Positions 11,557 to 23,995 of a stretch of 64,000 nucleotides of DNA are shown here, in pieces; position 1 is the first letter of the stretch; each line of letters begins with the position of its first letter. The position numbers and the translations under genes are program-made. Below the pieces are notes generated by a model that saw only the letters and a list, made by a program, of their open reading frames with translations, had not been told where the DNA came from and ran no database searches. Source of the stretch: Margaritifera margaritifera (taxonomy: Eukaryota; Mollusca; Bivalvia; Unionida; Margaritiferidae); assembly GCA_029931535.1 (NCBI GenBank), contig JAQPZY010001625.1:248001-312000 (forward strand). Direction: 5' to 3'.

Positions 11557-12830
11557 TTGCACATAGATGGGTTTCGACTGCTCAGAGGAAACTCGTACAT
11601 AGATTTGCCAGAATGGGTTAAAAACAAGTGATAGCTTTTATCAACATACAGAAGCAAATATGATAAATGTTTCTTTTATGCTGTGGAATCAATTTTAGAT
11701 AACCAAGTGATCATGTAGATTGCAAAAATATAGTTTAGATATATACAGTCATGGGTTTGATACATGTCTAAGTAAGTAGAGGACATTGGTAATTTGAAAA
11801 TGAATTTGACATGTCCATAAATGTGTATGAAATAGTCGAACCTTGTTACATAAAACTAATTAGAATAACTCGAATGAAATTAGAATGACATATTAATTAT
11901 ATTTCAATGTCATGGCCTTAATGACTAAAGGTGAAAGGTACAATTACGATGGAATAAAAGATTTGTCAAGATTGGGGTCATAATAGATAAACAGACATCA
12001 CAGACTAAAACATATCTTCAAAAATATGCTTGCATTATTCTATATACCAGAAACAATTATCAGAACACAAAAAGACTACGTAGCAGCATAAACTACTCAA
12101 TAGAAGACTCAGTTGTAAATTTGAGAATTTTTTTCAACACCAGTTTAAAAACTTCTTATTTATTATGATTTTGAAAGTATCATTATACTACAGACACAAA
12201 CTTTTAATTAACAAAATGAAATATCCTGGACAATCAAAACAGCGAAGCACAGTCCATCAGAGTTTTGTATTTACCTCAAATCAATCCACACAGGATATAC
12301 AAAGTTTACAGAGGAACATTGTGTATTGAAGTATTTTATTATTCGTTTAGTAAAATTGCAGATACAGTGTGTCAAGAATTAAGAACTAGAAAGCCTATGT
12401 TGTTCACAGAGGAAGATGAAAACATTTTAACTAAACAAATGCATGTTATATCAGTGAAGACAAACTTCGTGACCGTGATCATTTAAAAGGCAAGTATAGA
12501 AGTTTAGCACATAGCGAAAGTAATTTGAATTAAAAACTTCCAAAATACATAACGTTGTTTATTTCTATCGTGTGTGGATATGGCGGTCACTTATTCATCA
12601 AGACACTTGTAACAAAATGACACAGATGAAGTTGTGACAATCATACCAAGAAATACATAGCAATTTGCAAAGATTTCATAGTTGATATATTCATGAAAGA
12701 AGGAAAAGAGCGAGTTAAAAGAACTATCAGGTTTGTAGAAGCTTAACATTTATGCGACCAGCTACGGAACATCCAACCAAAGATTTAAGATGAAAAATTT
12801 ACAATAACACTGAAACATTTTCCAAATATT
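11557..12830 (+). pseudogene. decayed protein-primed DNA polymerase B of a Polinton/adintovirus-like element
   Basis: In co-linear order on one strand, but scattered over all three frames and broken by many stops and indels, I read short motifs of this polymerase family. They include GNSYIDLPEW (11557-11631), KCFFYAVESIL (about 11665), YNYDGIKDLSRL (about 11937), YYDFES with the D-x-E of the exonuclease I motif (12161-12178), MLFTEEDE (about 12397), DHLKGKYRSLAH (about 12474), YGGHLFIK (12579-12602) and KEGKERVKR (about 12697). The best surviving open stretch is 73 codons (12265-12486). The similarity stops near 12830, before the palm domain. No integrase, capsid or protease remnant was recognised nearby. 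The polymerase replicates linear element DNA from a protein primer; this copy cannot function. The assignment is by motif order, with no search run. Confidence 0.6.
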
Positions 12831-13031
12831 GTCTAAGTCATGTAAATCCTTGGAGTGAAAACGACATCACAGTGATGCTGCAGCCTAATTTGAGGAATAA
12901 TAATACTAATTTATTGCAATTCACATCATGCAACACATATGGCAATATAACATGAATTCGTACAAAGTTACCAAGACCTATACAGTAAAATTATATAAGT
13001 ATGAAAAACATGATAAGACAAGCATAAGCGT

Positions 13032-13038
13032 GCACACA

Positions 13039-13079
<41 letters not shown>
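13032..13079. repeat. (CA)n microsatellite
   Basis: About 23 CA dinucleotides with one interruption (CATACA). Confidence 0.95.
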
Positions 13080-13081
<2 letters not shown>

Positions 13082-16000
13082 CCTGATTTATCAAAATAAA
13101 ATCAGATTAACACTTTGGTACCAACGACTAGAGAAGCAAGCATGTTCTTCATTTATAAACTATATTCACCTGTTTCATTTATGATGCATCATACTTAAAT
13201 GCTTTAAGAAACTACATATGTACATATGTATATCCCATGAAGGTGAACAACTAATTTTAGCTAATTATTTAATCTAGCAATGTTGTTGCCAGGGAAATAA
13301 AATGCATACAAAATAAACGGCATTATTATAGGATTTTGTTTTCAGCCAAAATGATATAATTATTTAAGCGAAAACAAATCATGATTACAATGAGTATAGC
13401 AATGCATGAATTTTCTGCAATACTTTTAAATAGAGCTGACTGTAAGTTGGGGACTTTAAAAAAAAGGTATCTTTAATTTCCAATTGAATCACGACATTAA
13501 AAGTAAGATCTGAATTCTCTTGTGATATAGAGTCTTTCACGAGGCCCAATTTCATTATTCAGGCAACGTGCACTTGCAACAAACTGGGTATTTTGTTTTG
13601 AATGTCCTTTCAATATAAAAAATTAGGTAGTTTTCAAAACCAAATTCTTGTATTATTTCAGAGTAAAAAGATAATTTCCTGTTAATAGATATATTATATC
13701 TCAAACATGACTTATACTGAGATTCCAATGTATGTTTGATAGCTTGAGTATTTACCCATAATAATTCATGGGTAGCTTTGAAAGGTCTAACGAAACAGCT
13801 ATACCATCTACTAACCAAGAATAATTAATAATTCAAACATATAAAATGATGATTATCAGTATGTACGTGATGTCATGGAACATTTCAACATAAAAAAAAC
13901 TTTATTTAAAGGACTGTTATGTGAAGAAAAAAAATACATGGATGCTATGTACCATTTTGAGGAGTTTTAAAGTGACAACGAAAACTTACAAATGGATAAT
14001 TACTAGAAAATGAAGAATCTGAATTTACTTGGGTCTTACCAATTGAGATTTACAGCATCAAAGTGAATAAAAAAAGTATATCTTGTCTATGTATAATACC
14101 AAGTGGTTCTTTATTTTTATTTTTGTTTAAACATTAATACATTGCCTTACGGACACGTAAGTTCTGTACCTACGGTAAACTTTGCTTACAGCACGACTCT
14201 ATAGACAAATGTGTCGTTATGTTTTGTTTTAAAGTGTTTAAAAGTTTCTCATTTCATTTCATGTCGAATATCATTATTTTATTCAAGCATAATTTACATT
14301 GCTTTTTTGTCTTTTGGTAAACAATAACTAGTAAATCTACTCACTTGTCTAATCATCTTCGTGATCGATTATAATCACCTTTCATCCTTGAGTAACTGAG
14401 CTCTATTGTAAGTCTTGTTGAAAAGAAAAGTTGCACAGATGATAACAATGCACTAAAATAGTTTTTGTATTCCATTTTTAACATATTCAGTGGAAACTTA
14501 GTCTTTTCTACAAGTCCTCATTCCACAAATTATTACGTTATGATGGTACTGTACAAAAAAAGGTAGGTAAATATTGCTGAAGCTATTTATTTATAGCTAA
14601 ACATAATTGATTTTCGTTAAATGTTTGAAATCTTTACCCGAACATCTAAATCAAAATAAATGTAAATTTTTCGATCATCAACATTCTTTCATTTGCTGAT
14701 TTGCAGCTGGATACATTGATGCACGTTAGCAAATTTATGACCAGTACCATACAATCTTTTATCATGTGTACTCATCATCATGATCAAGCAAGATAAAATT
14801 AGTGTCAGTGGAAAATTGTTTACACTTGTATTGCCAATTTCTGTGTGCTTTGTTGTTGGTCGAAGAAATACTTTGTGGCTTCTGTAAAATGTTGCCACAA
14901 TTGAAAACCCAGAGAATAAATGATACATTGCAGGCTTTCTATTGTCACTGAGATTTTTATGTTTTTGAATTGTGAAACGTTTCTGGATCACTTTCTCCAC
15001 TTTGTTTTACAGAGTATCAAAACTTGAAATTCATCTTTAGAATATTGTGTGAGGCTGTAATGTTAATAATTGCCGCCCTTGTGATATAGTCATAAAAGAG
15101 AGCAATTCCATTTTAATATTTGCCATTAATTGACTCTGAAGTAATTGTATCGAACTGAAGACAAATGTTTTGCAAATCGTTGTCTTGGTTATCATCTTCT
15201 TTCGCTTAATGGGCTTTTGCAAGTGTTATGTCAACTGTGAAAATCCGTGGAAGAGAACAAGATACAGTGGACAAATGTCTCTTTAGGTTAGGTCACTGTG
15301 TGATTGTTTGATGTAGTTACTGTTTCCGGTTTTGTCTCACTATATAACAGTAAGCCATACTCACAATGTTCTCTTAAAGATATGATATCACGATGGATTT
15401 TATCATTGCTATCATCGTGCCAAAATTGTTTATTTTATAGGAATAACACATATGCTATAGGTGGAAATCTATTACTGTTGCATCTTCCTCTTTTATACTT
15501 ATATTCAATCTGTTTATGGTGCCTCTTTGTAGGTATTTGTAATGATCACACAGTCTCCATGAGAAAATAGCAGGTAAGGACTCTATCAAAGTACAACAGT
15601 TACAAGTGAAATAGTTTTCTGTGTTATTGATTTGTGAAGATAAATGTATACATTGTATGGTTTCAGAAATCCACAGACATTATCACATTCAGTAGATTAC
15701 AGTAAACTTATATAGCTACAGAATCCTCACAAATAAGCTTTGTAGTTGGCGATCTACACGGCGTAATGTTTAGTTAGTTTGGTTTTAACTTTCAGCTGTG
15801 TTATACACCTTCAAGGTTTATAGCTTCTTCATTATCATGATTAGCAGTCATTCCTTCTTTGACTTTGTTCATGTTTATCTCAAGGTTGAAAAAATCCCAT
15901 CGAAATAGGAAGTCCTGGATTCATTCTTGTCATTTGTGTAAGAGAATCTTTTTGTTTTGAGTTCATCGGAAATAGTGTAATACCCTTTAAAAAAGGACTA

Positions 16001-16600
16001 TATTGAAAAAAGGTCGTTTACTGCCCGCTCTCTAATTTTCCTCATATGATGTATATTACAAGTATGAGGTGGTTTGATTTCATTTTTGACAAGTTTCTTT
16101 GTTCACGTGCTGGTTGCTATGGAAGCCATGTGTTAAGAAAATATAGAAGAAGATACGCAATTTTTTCATCTTATCGTGTATATCTGGTTGATACGGTCTA
16201 TGCATAAACTATTCATTAAATTGAAAATGATATTATGTATTTTTATTATTGTCTGATATAAACTTGCATAAAAGAAAGTTTTAATTTGTGCAAATATGAT
16301 CTAAAATAAACCCTAATAACTCAGGATTAATAAATCTATCTTACAAGCCAACATTAAACTATTTTAAGTTCCATCGCAAAAATGAGACAGTCACTGCTAA
16401 AATCAAAAACTGTCTGTTTGAAACATTGTTTAATATCATTGGCTGATATGATTGATAATGATGCCTTTCTAGGAGCTTTTGGGTTCTCTTGTTCATGAAA
16501 ATATTGGTGTTTCTTCACTTGTTCCAGGAAATGAAATATATTCTTTTTACATTTTTTTCCCCTTAGTTTCGTGGCAATGTAAACACACACACATTCACGA
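13080..16600. other. long AT-rich interval, no gene recognised
   Basis: Only short open frames are present: minus 13555-13818 (87 codons), minus 14689-15000 (103 codons) and plus 15304-15570 (88 codons). None shows a recognisable domain, convincing splice borders or repeat homology within the window. It could hold the rest of a decayed large element adjoining the polymerase remnant, but I could not identify any further motif. Confidence 0.4.
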
Positions 16601-16607
16601 AAATTTT

Positions 16608-17128
16608 TCGTAACGGGCGAAAAATATATCTTTACGATCATTAGCTTTTCCATTTTGAACCCACCCGTGCCTGCTTTTAATCGTGGTTTTATGCCAACCC
16701 TTAAAATCAGTCCAGTTGAGCTTTAAGAAGGGTTTTGAATTTTTAAATTGGAAGGGTATTTCTGCTAGCAAGAGCTATAACACGGACTATTTTGCTATGC
16801 AATAAATCAATTTGCTTCTTGTTTATTGGAACAAATGTCTTGTCGCACTCTAACAATTGGTCTGATTCTTGCGCATATTCATATCTTTTGCTAGGGTCAG
16901 CTTTTCCAATTGTACTTCAAACGATAGAAGTTTGAATCACACATCTTGTAAGACTGAAATTCAAAAGATCCAAACATAGGTCTGTGATTTGAAAAATTTA
17001 AATCATCACCATCAGTTAGTTTTGCCTCTTTGACCATATCTATCTTTGAAGTATCAAAAAAGATGTGATCAATTAGAGACTTACTTGCACCAGAATATGA
17101 AACATATGAGTAGCTGGGACCTTTGCAT
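16608..17128 (-). pseudogene. LINE ORF2 fragment (endonuclease end and linker), copy in segment A
   Basis: On the minus strand 17160-16897 encodes an endonuclease C-terminal piece with SYSGASKSLIDHI and then NFSNHRPMFGSF. The SNHRP resembles the S-D-H-R/x catalytic tail of LINE endonucleases, with N in place of D. The following linker, frameshifted, matches the better-preserved copy at 36714-37400 (for example KSRHGWVQNGKANDRKDIFF against KSRQEWVQNGKANDQKDIFF). Homology stops abruptly near 16608. There is no reverse transcriptase. Compared with copy B, about 1.7 kb of the LINE 5' part is missing at about 17125, with a short shared sequence at the junction. Confidence 0.7.
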
Positions 17129-18013
17129 AGGAAGCAGTTCTTAGGCGCTATGATATACATGTAAAAAGATGTTAGATTATGAAACCTAAGGAGAAAGAGA
17201 TGCTAAACGATATACATGAAGATATTTGTACGTTTACGGACATGTATGAAGCCTAAGGATCAAGAGATGCTCAACGATATACATGAAGATATTTATACGT
17301 TTACGGACATGAAGGAAACCCAATATTTATAATTTGGATGTGTACAAACACAAATTTGGAAGCTGGTTCCCTGCACGTGCAAGCGGTACTACATAACAGA
17401 GTTCAAGCAATCTTTGATTTATATGAAGCAGCATGACATTAAAGAGCTGCATGCTATTCGTTCATTGATACTGCACATACAATTTAAAATATTTTAGATT
17501 TTAGTAACGATATTGACTATAGCAATATAATGTATTTACTTCTTTTAGTTCCTGGTGAGGATGTTATGATCGATGATGTAAATGCTCGTATTCCACATAC
17601 TATCATCACAAGATTTTTTTAAAAAGAGACGTGAATTGTTATGGGGCTATTAAGATCTTTCTACTTTGTAATTTCTTCTGATATCTGTATGCAAGACGTA
17701 CCTATAAATTGTGTAAATATTCTGGAAGCAGAGGTGTTGGTTCCTGGGGATGATATTATTAGGAAGCCTGCAATACCAAATAGACTTACATCCATTGTTA
17801 CATGGAATCGTATGTAGGATGTCAGTTTTTATCTATAGTAATCGAGGATTCCAAAAGAGAAATCGTACCCACCAATTCCACCTTAATTTTGTGCAAACAA
17901 ATATACTCTCTAAGGTGCGGTAGCTCGTGCAATTATTTAATTCCTAGCACGGATGCATTTAAATGAGAGCGAGAGAAAGGCGGATATTAGGGGTTTGCGG
18001 TATTCACGGTTGA

Positions 18014-18213
18014 CAGTGCTGGATTACCCAATAGGCAGACTAAGCACGTGCTTAGGGCACCAGCAAAAGCATAGGCACTAAAAAAACAAAAACAAATTTT
18101 AAAAATAAAAAAAAGAAGAGAAATTACGGGGTTTTTCTTTGTATTACATGGGGGGGGGGGAGACCAGAATCTTTTCAGTGCTTAGGCCCCCTAAAGGTCT
18201 TAATCCGGCCCTG
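18014..18213. mobile_element. hAT-like MITE, 200 bp, 8-bp target duplication
   Basis: Termini are CAGTGCTGGATTA at the left and, reversed, CAGGGCCGGATTA at the right. This gives an imperfect 13-bp terminal inverted repeat with the CAG start typical of hAT elements. Flanks are ACGGTTGA (18006-18013) and ACCGTTGA (18214-18221), an 8-bp duplication with one difference. A poly-G run lies inside. The same insertion occupies the same site in segment B (40250-40405), so it predates the A/B duplication. Confidence 0.75.
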
Positions 18214-18218
18214 ACCGT

Positions 18219-18222
<4 letters not shown>

Positions 18223-18281
<59 letters not shown>
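18223..18281. repeat. (GA)n microsatellite
   Basis: About 29 GA dinucleotides directly next to the MITE target duplication. A 62-codon open frame across it is only a simple-repeat artefact. Confidence 0.95.
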
Positions 18282-18283
<2 letters not shown>

Positions 18284-19554
18284 CTTTCAGGGTCACTGTT
18301 GATGTAATTATTGACGTTTTTGTCTAAAATAAAGAATTTTAGCTTTGTTTTCTTTACTGGCTCCTAAATTCCAAATCATAAAGTAAAGAAATTACCTTTC
18401 GCAATTACATCTGGAGAGATACATAATTATACGAATTTCGTGGTTCGAAGCGCAGATGCATGTCTTGAAATAATCATGGTAACCAGGTCTTGTGCAGTAT
18501 AATACAAAATAAAGATGTAGAATGAGGATACCTAAAGAGCAAAAGAAGCTAAATGATCTACATGAAGATATTTTTTACGTCTACGGACATGAATGAAACC
18601 CAATATTTCTTACAAGTGTGTTTGCAAACACGAATCTACAAGTTGGTGGAAAGATAATATATTAACTTCTTTTGGATCGCAGCTCGAATGTTGAGAGCGA
18701 TGATGTTAACGACCGTTTATCACTCGTTTTCGGCAGGAAATTAAATGAGGCGTGAATTTGTTTGGGACTATAAATTCTTTACACGTTCTAATTTGTTCTC
18801 GCACATGTATGTGGAAGGGATCTATTCATTTTGTAAATATTCTGCAAATAGAGGTTTTGGTCCCATCCGCGGATGTTGTGGGGGAGAGCTGTAACGTCAT
18901 CTATCCTTGCATGCAGGTATGAGTAGAAAATCAGTTTTTATATACAAATGAAAATTTAACATGAACAATGATAGCTCCTAATTCAGGTTTAATTCTGTGC
19001 AAACAAATTTACTCTGTAAGAGTGAGAAACGTATGTGATTATTTTGTCTCGCTGCGCTGATGAATCGTAATGAGAGAGAGACACACACACACGCACGTTT
19101 TCGCATAACTGCCTTCGCTTTAGCCGTGAGAAGAAAAAAATGTCTTTAAATCCCGATCCTTTGTGTACAAAGAAACTTTAATATTACCCTTTACTTAGTG
19201 AGACAGAGGTAACACATTTATTAGTTGTTTTTTGCATGTTCTTGTTACAACTCCGCAATAATTGACAGTAAAGGGATATAACTCTTGAATTGGTTCCCAG
19301 CGTGGATATTAGTACTGGTTCTCGGTGCGAACTTCCGGTTCTTGTTACGGATGTGCACTGAAAAACACTGTTGAAAATCTCTCGGTAACAGATGTGTTGG
19401 ATGCATTCAGAAGTAACCCCCAAAAATGCATTTCCTACCCCATTTCAGTCGAAAATGAAAAGAATCTCCAGGAATCAATGAGTTAAAGCTACCTTTACAG
19501 TAGGGCCCCTCATTTTTTTTTTTTTTAAATTTTTACATTAATGGCATATTCTTT

Positions 19555-19660
19555 TCACAGGGGGTCATATTGTTGCTAACAATTTACCTATCAGTGATAC
19601 GTGTAGTATATAAAACTACAATGTAGCAACAATACGAGCCTTTGTGATTCTTGTGGGATT
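19555..19660. repeat. decayed hairpin repeat, relative of 48062-48177
   Basis: Contains TTGCTAACAATTTACCTATC at the left and GTAGCAACAATACGAGCC at the right. The outer arms pair, but much of the inner right arm has been lost. The intact form is at 48062-48177. Both lie just right of the A/B homology, in the same relative position, which supports their inclusion in the ancestral duplication. Confidence 0.6.
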
Positions 19661-20136
19661 ATTTATGAACAGCAAACACTGTACACAATAACTGAACACT
19701 CTGAAAACACTATATTTTGTACATTATGATTGTCATAGGACCTTGTGGATATTTTAAAAGAAACCATTCCTTGTGATTTAAAATGTTAAATTTTGAGATG
19801 TAAATGGTTTTAGGATGTTACATATTCCCTCATTAAGTGACCATTGATCTGCAGATCTAAATACAGTTTAGTGTTTGATGCATGTACATGTATCATATTC
19901 CAGGAGCACCCCAAAGTAATAAAATATGAAATGTGATCACGTAATCTGACAAAATAAGACACAATCGCTCATTTGGGTTTGGTGTAGAGGTGTGTCCACA
20001 TTTTTACTTTGTGAATCTATTATGAACAGCCTGACTCGAACCAAGTGACAAAAATGTTGACGACGCAAGCACTGCCATGAAAATTGTTTATTTACAATTG
20101 TGCATGTCCTAGCCATCCTTGATACAGTTTCTTTTT

Positions 20137-20455
20137 CTATATGAGGGATAAAAAGCAAAATGGGCTAAGTTGAAAACAGAAAGGAGGACTGATACCAATT
20201 TTTACACCATCACTCCCAAAACAACTGACTTTCAACTTTTTTTTTGGACTCTTTTCATTTGGGTTTTTGACAGAATGCAATTTTAGTGTCGCCTCTGGAG
20301 TAAATGCCAGACTAGCTGGTAACACTCTTCTGATAGCATTGCTTTTGTTAACATATGCATCAACATGAAGTTTTTGCATTTAGCTTCCATTCTCTACCAC
20401 TTTTAAATGTGTAGTCATGAATTCAAAGTTGATCGGTGTATACACCATGGAGGTA
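20137..20455 (-). other. unidentified coding-like stretch, one in-frame stop
   Basis: Minus-strand frame 20379-20137 (80 codons) has a protein-like composition, with AYVNKSNAIRRVLPASLAFT and a lysine-rich segment. The same frame continues upstream through one TAA into about 25 more open codons. I recognise no family. It could be a decayed exon or transposon fragment, or chance. The rest of 19660-20860 shows nothing supportable. Confidence 0.2.
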
Positions 20456-20859
20456 CTGCTCCTTACAGGCAAAAGTAGGTCATTGTTACCTACTTTTCAT
20501 ACTCCACTGACTTTGCTGGGTATTTGGAATATGCCTCAGCAGAGCAGGCCAGACAGCATTCTGTGGAGGGCTACATTATCAGTATAAAGTAGATCACTGT
20601 GATGTAAATTCACATTTCACTATATTGTAGCTGATCTAGGAAATGTGTATCACGTGATTCATATTTCATTATTCTGTTTTGGCAACTAAGATCTGCTTCC
20701 ATAATTTTTTAAATTAGTTTCCCTTTCTTCTTGAAATGATAAATTTATAATGGTTAATACGAATACAGTGTAAGGACAGCACTCACTCTAAGGCCCTTCA
20801 TTTTAACAAAGTTCCGGTTATAAGGTGGATATAGTCATGGACTCCATTTCATTAAGTGA

Positions 20860-21710
20860 TAGTAACATTATATGTATCATGTACTTCATTATAAGGTAAT
20901 CTCACTATGTACTATATTGCTTCTGTGTACAGCATTATAATGAGATATTACTGTATCATATACTTCATTATAAGGTGGTCTCACTATAAGATGGTATAGT
21001 GTATGATTCCCGTGGACAGCATTATAACAATGTAGTCCTGTATCATGTACTTCATTATAATATGGTCTCACTATAAGGCAGTATACTCTGGCTTCCGATG
21101 ATAGTATTATAATGAGGTAATTCTGTATCATGTACTTCATTATAATATGGTCTCACTATGAGGCAGTATACTCTGGCTTCCGATGATAGTATTATAATGA
21201 GGTAATTCTGTATCATGTACTTCATTCTAAGGTAGTATACTCTGTCTCTCATGGAGATACTCTGGCTTCCGATGATAGTATTATAATGAGGTAATTCTGT
21301 ATCATGTACTTCATTCTAAGGTAGTATACTCTGTCTCTCATGGAGAGTGTTATAATGAGGGAGTATTGCTTACTATTTCGTTATACGATGGTCTCACTAT
21401 AAGATGGTATGCTCTATGGCTTCCAATGACAGTGTTATAATGAGGCAGTACTGTATCATGTACTTCATTATAAAGTGGTGTCACTATAAGGTGGTATAGT
21501 CTGGCTCATGGAGAGTGTTTTAATGGGGGAATACTGTATCATATTTCACTATACTGTAGTCTCACTATAAGGTGGTATACTCTGGCTCTCATGGAGAGTG
21601 TTATAATGAGGGAATATTGTATCGTGTACTTCATTATAAGGTGGTCTCACTATAAGGTAGTATACTTTGGCTTCCGATAACTGTGTTATAATGAGAGAGT
21701 ACTGTAAATA
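20860..21710. repeat. 85-bp tandem repeat, about 10 copies
   Basis: Units combine TATCATGTACTTCATTATAA, GGTGGTCTCACTATAAGGT and a segment ending in GTATTATAATGAGG. Unit length varies by internal deletion; two adjacent copies near 21250-21350 share a truncation. Minus-strand open frames repeat the peptide word YNEVHDT and are repeat artefacts. Confidence 0.85.
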
Positions 21711-22310
21711 AAATTTTTGATTTTTATCATGCCACAAATACTAGTATGTATGTTTTTTGATCCAAGTTGTCTTAGAACTGGGGTACAAGCTGACAATAAA
21801 GCATTTAATTTTGTCTTCCGGTCGCAAAGGAGTTTCCAAATAAATTATTTGTTTCTCTTCTTTGTGCATGCATTAATTTATCATGGTGCTCAAAATTATA
21901 TTTATGGTCAATTCCACTTGTAAAATATAAGTAAGCCCTGCGCTCTGTCTTCCCATCTACATATGCTGTATTTATTAATGGTGTAATGATATGTTGATAT
22001 ATCAGTCTGTATTGTACTTCATATTGATACAATTGTATCAGTATCTGTATTTTAGATTTGTCTATTAGATAGACTGGTTGTTGAAATAATCTTGTTTACT
22101 GAAAATATTACTTGGTATTATGAAAGAACACCATAAACCAGTGTCGCACCTAGGATCCCAGGGGCAGGGGAAACAGTGTCCCCCACCCTCAATTTTGGGG
22201 GATGTACAACACAACACTTGAATGGGACAAAGGAAAATTATAATTCATAATTCACTAGTAGTGCTAAAATAATGAGATAATCTTGTTTGCTTCAACTGTT
22301 TAGTCATCTA

Positions 22311-22527
22311 CCGTATATAATCACGTATAATCCGGGTCCAAATGCAAACAACATAGACCCTGATCCGCCATCGCATAATGCGCCGGCAGATCAGAGTTTA
22401 TGTTGTTTGTTCTACTGATTAGTCCTTACAAACTGCGTAGACCCAGATCTGCTGGCGCATTATGCACTGGCAGATCTGGGTCTATGCAGTTTGCAGTTGG
22501 CATCGTTTTATGCATGAGTGTAGATGG
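22311..22527. mobile_element. double-hairpin MITE, copy M1
   Basis: Flanked by TA on both sides. Termini begin CCGTATATAATCACGTATAA and end in a diverged inverted copy. Two internal palindromes are present, the first built on CATAGACCCTGATC and the second on TAGACCCAGATCTGC. They are joined by TGTTCTACTGATTAGTCC. Three further copies are at 23281, 24316 and 26715. Non-coding and non-autonomous. Confidence 0.8.
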
Positions 22528-23280
22528 TATACTTTGTTGTCTGCACTGTACTATTGCATTTTTCTTGGATACTTACATTATTGCAATAAACATTATATCA
22601 TGTGCTCAAGTACCTGATGAAAACATTGACATGTTTGAATATCTGGTTAACTTGGAATGAGCTGTACCATGGAATTTTCTGTTCTGGATTTTAATGTTAG
22701 TGTTCACTCATTATCTGCCAGCATTTATTATAATAAATACCCAGGTTAATTACTTTCTTTTCAAATTAATAAATCATTAATTAAATGACAAATTGTGTAT
22801 TGGCATAAATTTAGTCACTTTTGGCATTAATTCAATCTCAAATTAAATCTTCCTTGCCATAGGTGTGACTTTAATCTCGAAAATGTTATACTATTGGCCG
22901 TCAAACACTTTACATTGCAACTCAGCCGACTACCATGCACCTTGAATGTTTTTGTTGTCCAATACATTGTTTTAAAATGGATATTCGTTGCCATCTTATA
23001 GCTTTTATCACATTTAGTGATCTTGGCCATTACTTGTGCCAACATAGACATGGATGGACATCCACTAAAGAAATGATGAAGGCGCACAGGGTCAAAATTT
23101 GGGGGGACATAGGACAAAAATTGCAGCAAACCTGCAAGTATGCACGGTAATAAGAATTTAGCTGTAAAAATTGGACACAATATGGGTAAAGTGATTTTAA
23201 ATCAGAAAATGAAATAAAAGTTTTATGTAAAAAATATGAGTTACAAAAATTTTGTGTTGAAGCCTCAAATTGTTTATTTA

Positions 23281-23497
23281 CTGTATATACTTGCGTATAA
23301 GCTGGGTCCAAATGCAAACGACATAGACCCTGATCTGCAATGGCATAATGTGCCAGCAGATCAGGGTCTTTGTTGTTTGTTCTACTGATTAGTCCTTACA
23401 AACTGCATAGACCCAGATCTGCCGGCTCATTATGCGACAGCAGATCTGTTTCTATGCAGTTTGGAGTTGGTATTAGCTTATATGCAAGTATATACGG
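23281..23497. mobile_element. double-hairpin MITE, copy M2 (best preserved)
   Basis: Left terminus CTGTATATACTTGCGTATAA and right terminus, reversed, CCGTATATACTTGCATATAA form a terminal inverted repeat of about 25 bp with TA flanks. The first internal hairpin is nearly perfect for about 25 bp around a TAATG loop, with arms reading CATAGACCCTGATCTGC. The second has arms starting AACTGCATAGACCCAGATCT. The TA target duplication suggests mobilisation by a Tc1/mariner-type transposase, although no such gene is in the window. Confidence 0.85.
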
Positions 23498-23839
23498 TAC
23501 ATTTATTCTCTGAAACTGGAGAAACATGGGTGCTTTCATTTATTCTTTGAAACTCTAGAGACATGGGTGTTTTTTTAAAGTTGATGTAGCAATTTGAAAA
23601 GAAAAAAAGCAAAAAAAAATTCTCAGCTTTTTACTACCAAGGCTTAAATATCAAGATATTCTACTCAAAATTGTGTGACATACTAATGTTGAAGGAAATT
23701 AAATTTCTATTTGTTGACAATTTGCATCTTTTTAAATTAAAAAAAAACTCAAATTAAAAATTTTAATTACATATATGGTTATATTTAATGTAAGGTAACA
23801 TGTACATGATAATGGATGTGTATACGCGCCTATGCCGAT

Positions 23840-23995
23840 GATTGGTTTGGTGTTTTATGGCGCAGTAGCACAAGTAGGTTTTTATTGCCAAGGCAGTTGG
23901 AGTAAAGTGCCATGCCAAAGGACACACCACAGTAGTTGACCCAAGCTGATCTGATGGTAGGATTCAGAACCACACCCTTTCAGTCATGACAAGGC
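23840..23995 (-). mobile_element. tRNA-derived SINE, copy 2, reverse orientation
   Basis: Reversed, it reads AAGGGTGTGGTTCTGAATCC (B-box region), then TACCATCAGATCAGCTTGGG, and ends GCGCCATAAAACACCAAACC. This matches the SINE at 8945-9085 at both ends, but keeps about 60 bp of internal body that copy 1 lacks. The A-box end is truncated or diverged. A second tRNA-like head (GTGGTTAGTATTATTGACTT, reversed, about 24140-24185) lies beside it and may be another SINE. Confidence 0.65.

Larger units (their letters stand above)
17131..19410. repeat. segment A: unidentified module in two tandem diverged units
   Basis: Matches 39358-40790, 42565-43382 and 47600-47705 (segment B). It consists of two diverged units: one from about 17170 to 18280 and one from about 18510 to 19090. 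Both start with a stretch readable as (K)EQ(E)ML/KKLND(I/L)HEDI and both end with TGTGCAAACAAAT(A/T)TACTCT followed by a GA-rich tail. In the first unit the head is itself duplicated (about 17180 and 17247). Pieces such as LVPGEDVMIDDVNA and REFVWDYKFFTRSN look coding-derived but are broken. I do not recognise the protein. Confidence 0.7.

Noticed and set aside
14689..15570. Three 60-100-codon frames as genes
   Set aside because: Lengths are within chance expectation for the composition and none has domain or splice support; mentioned only in the interval entry.
18139..18327. 62-codon frame with an ER-repeat peptide
   Set aside because: It is the translation of a GA microsatellite and a MITE end.
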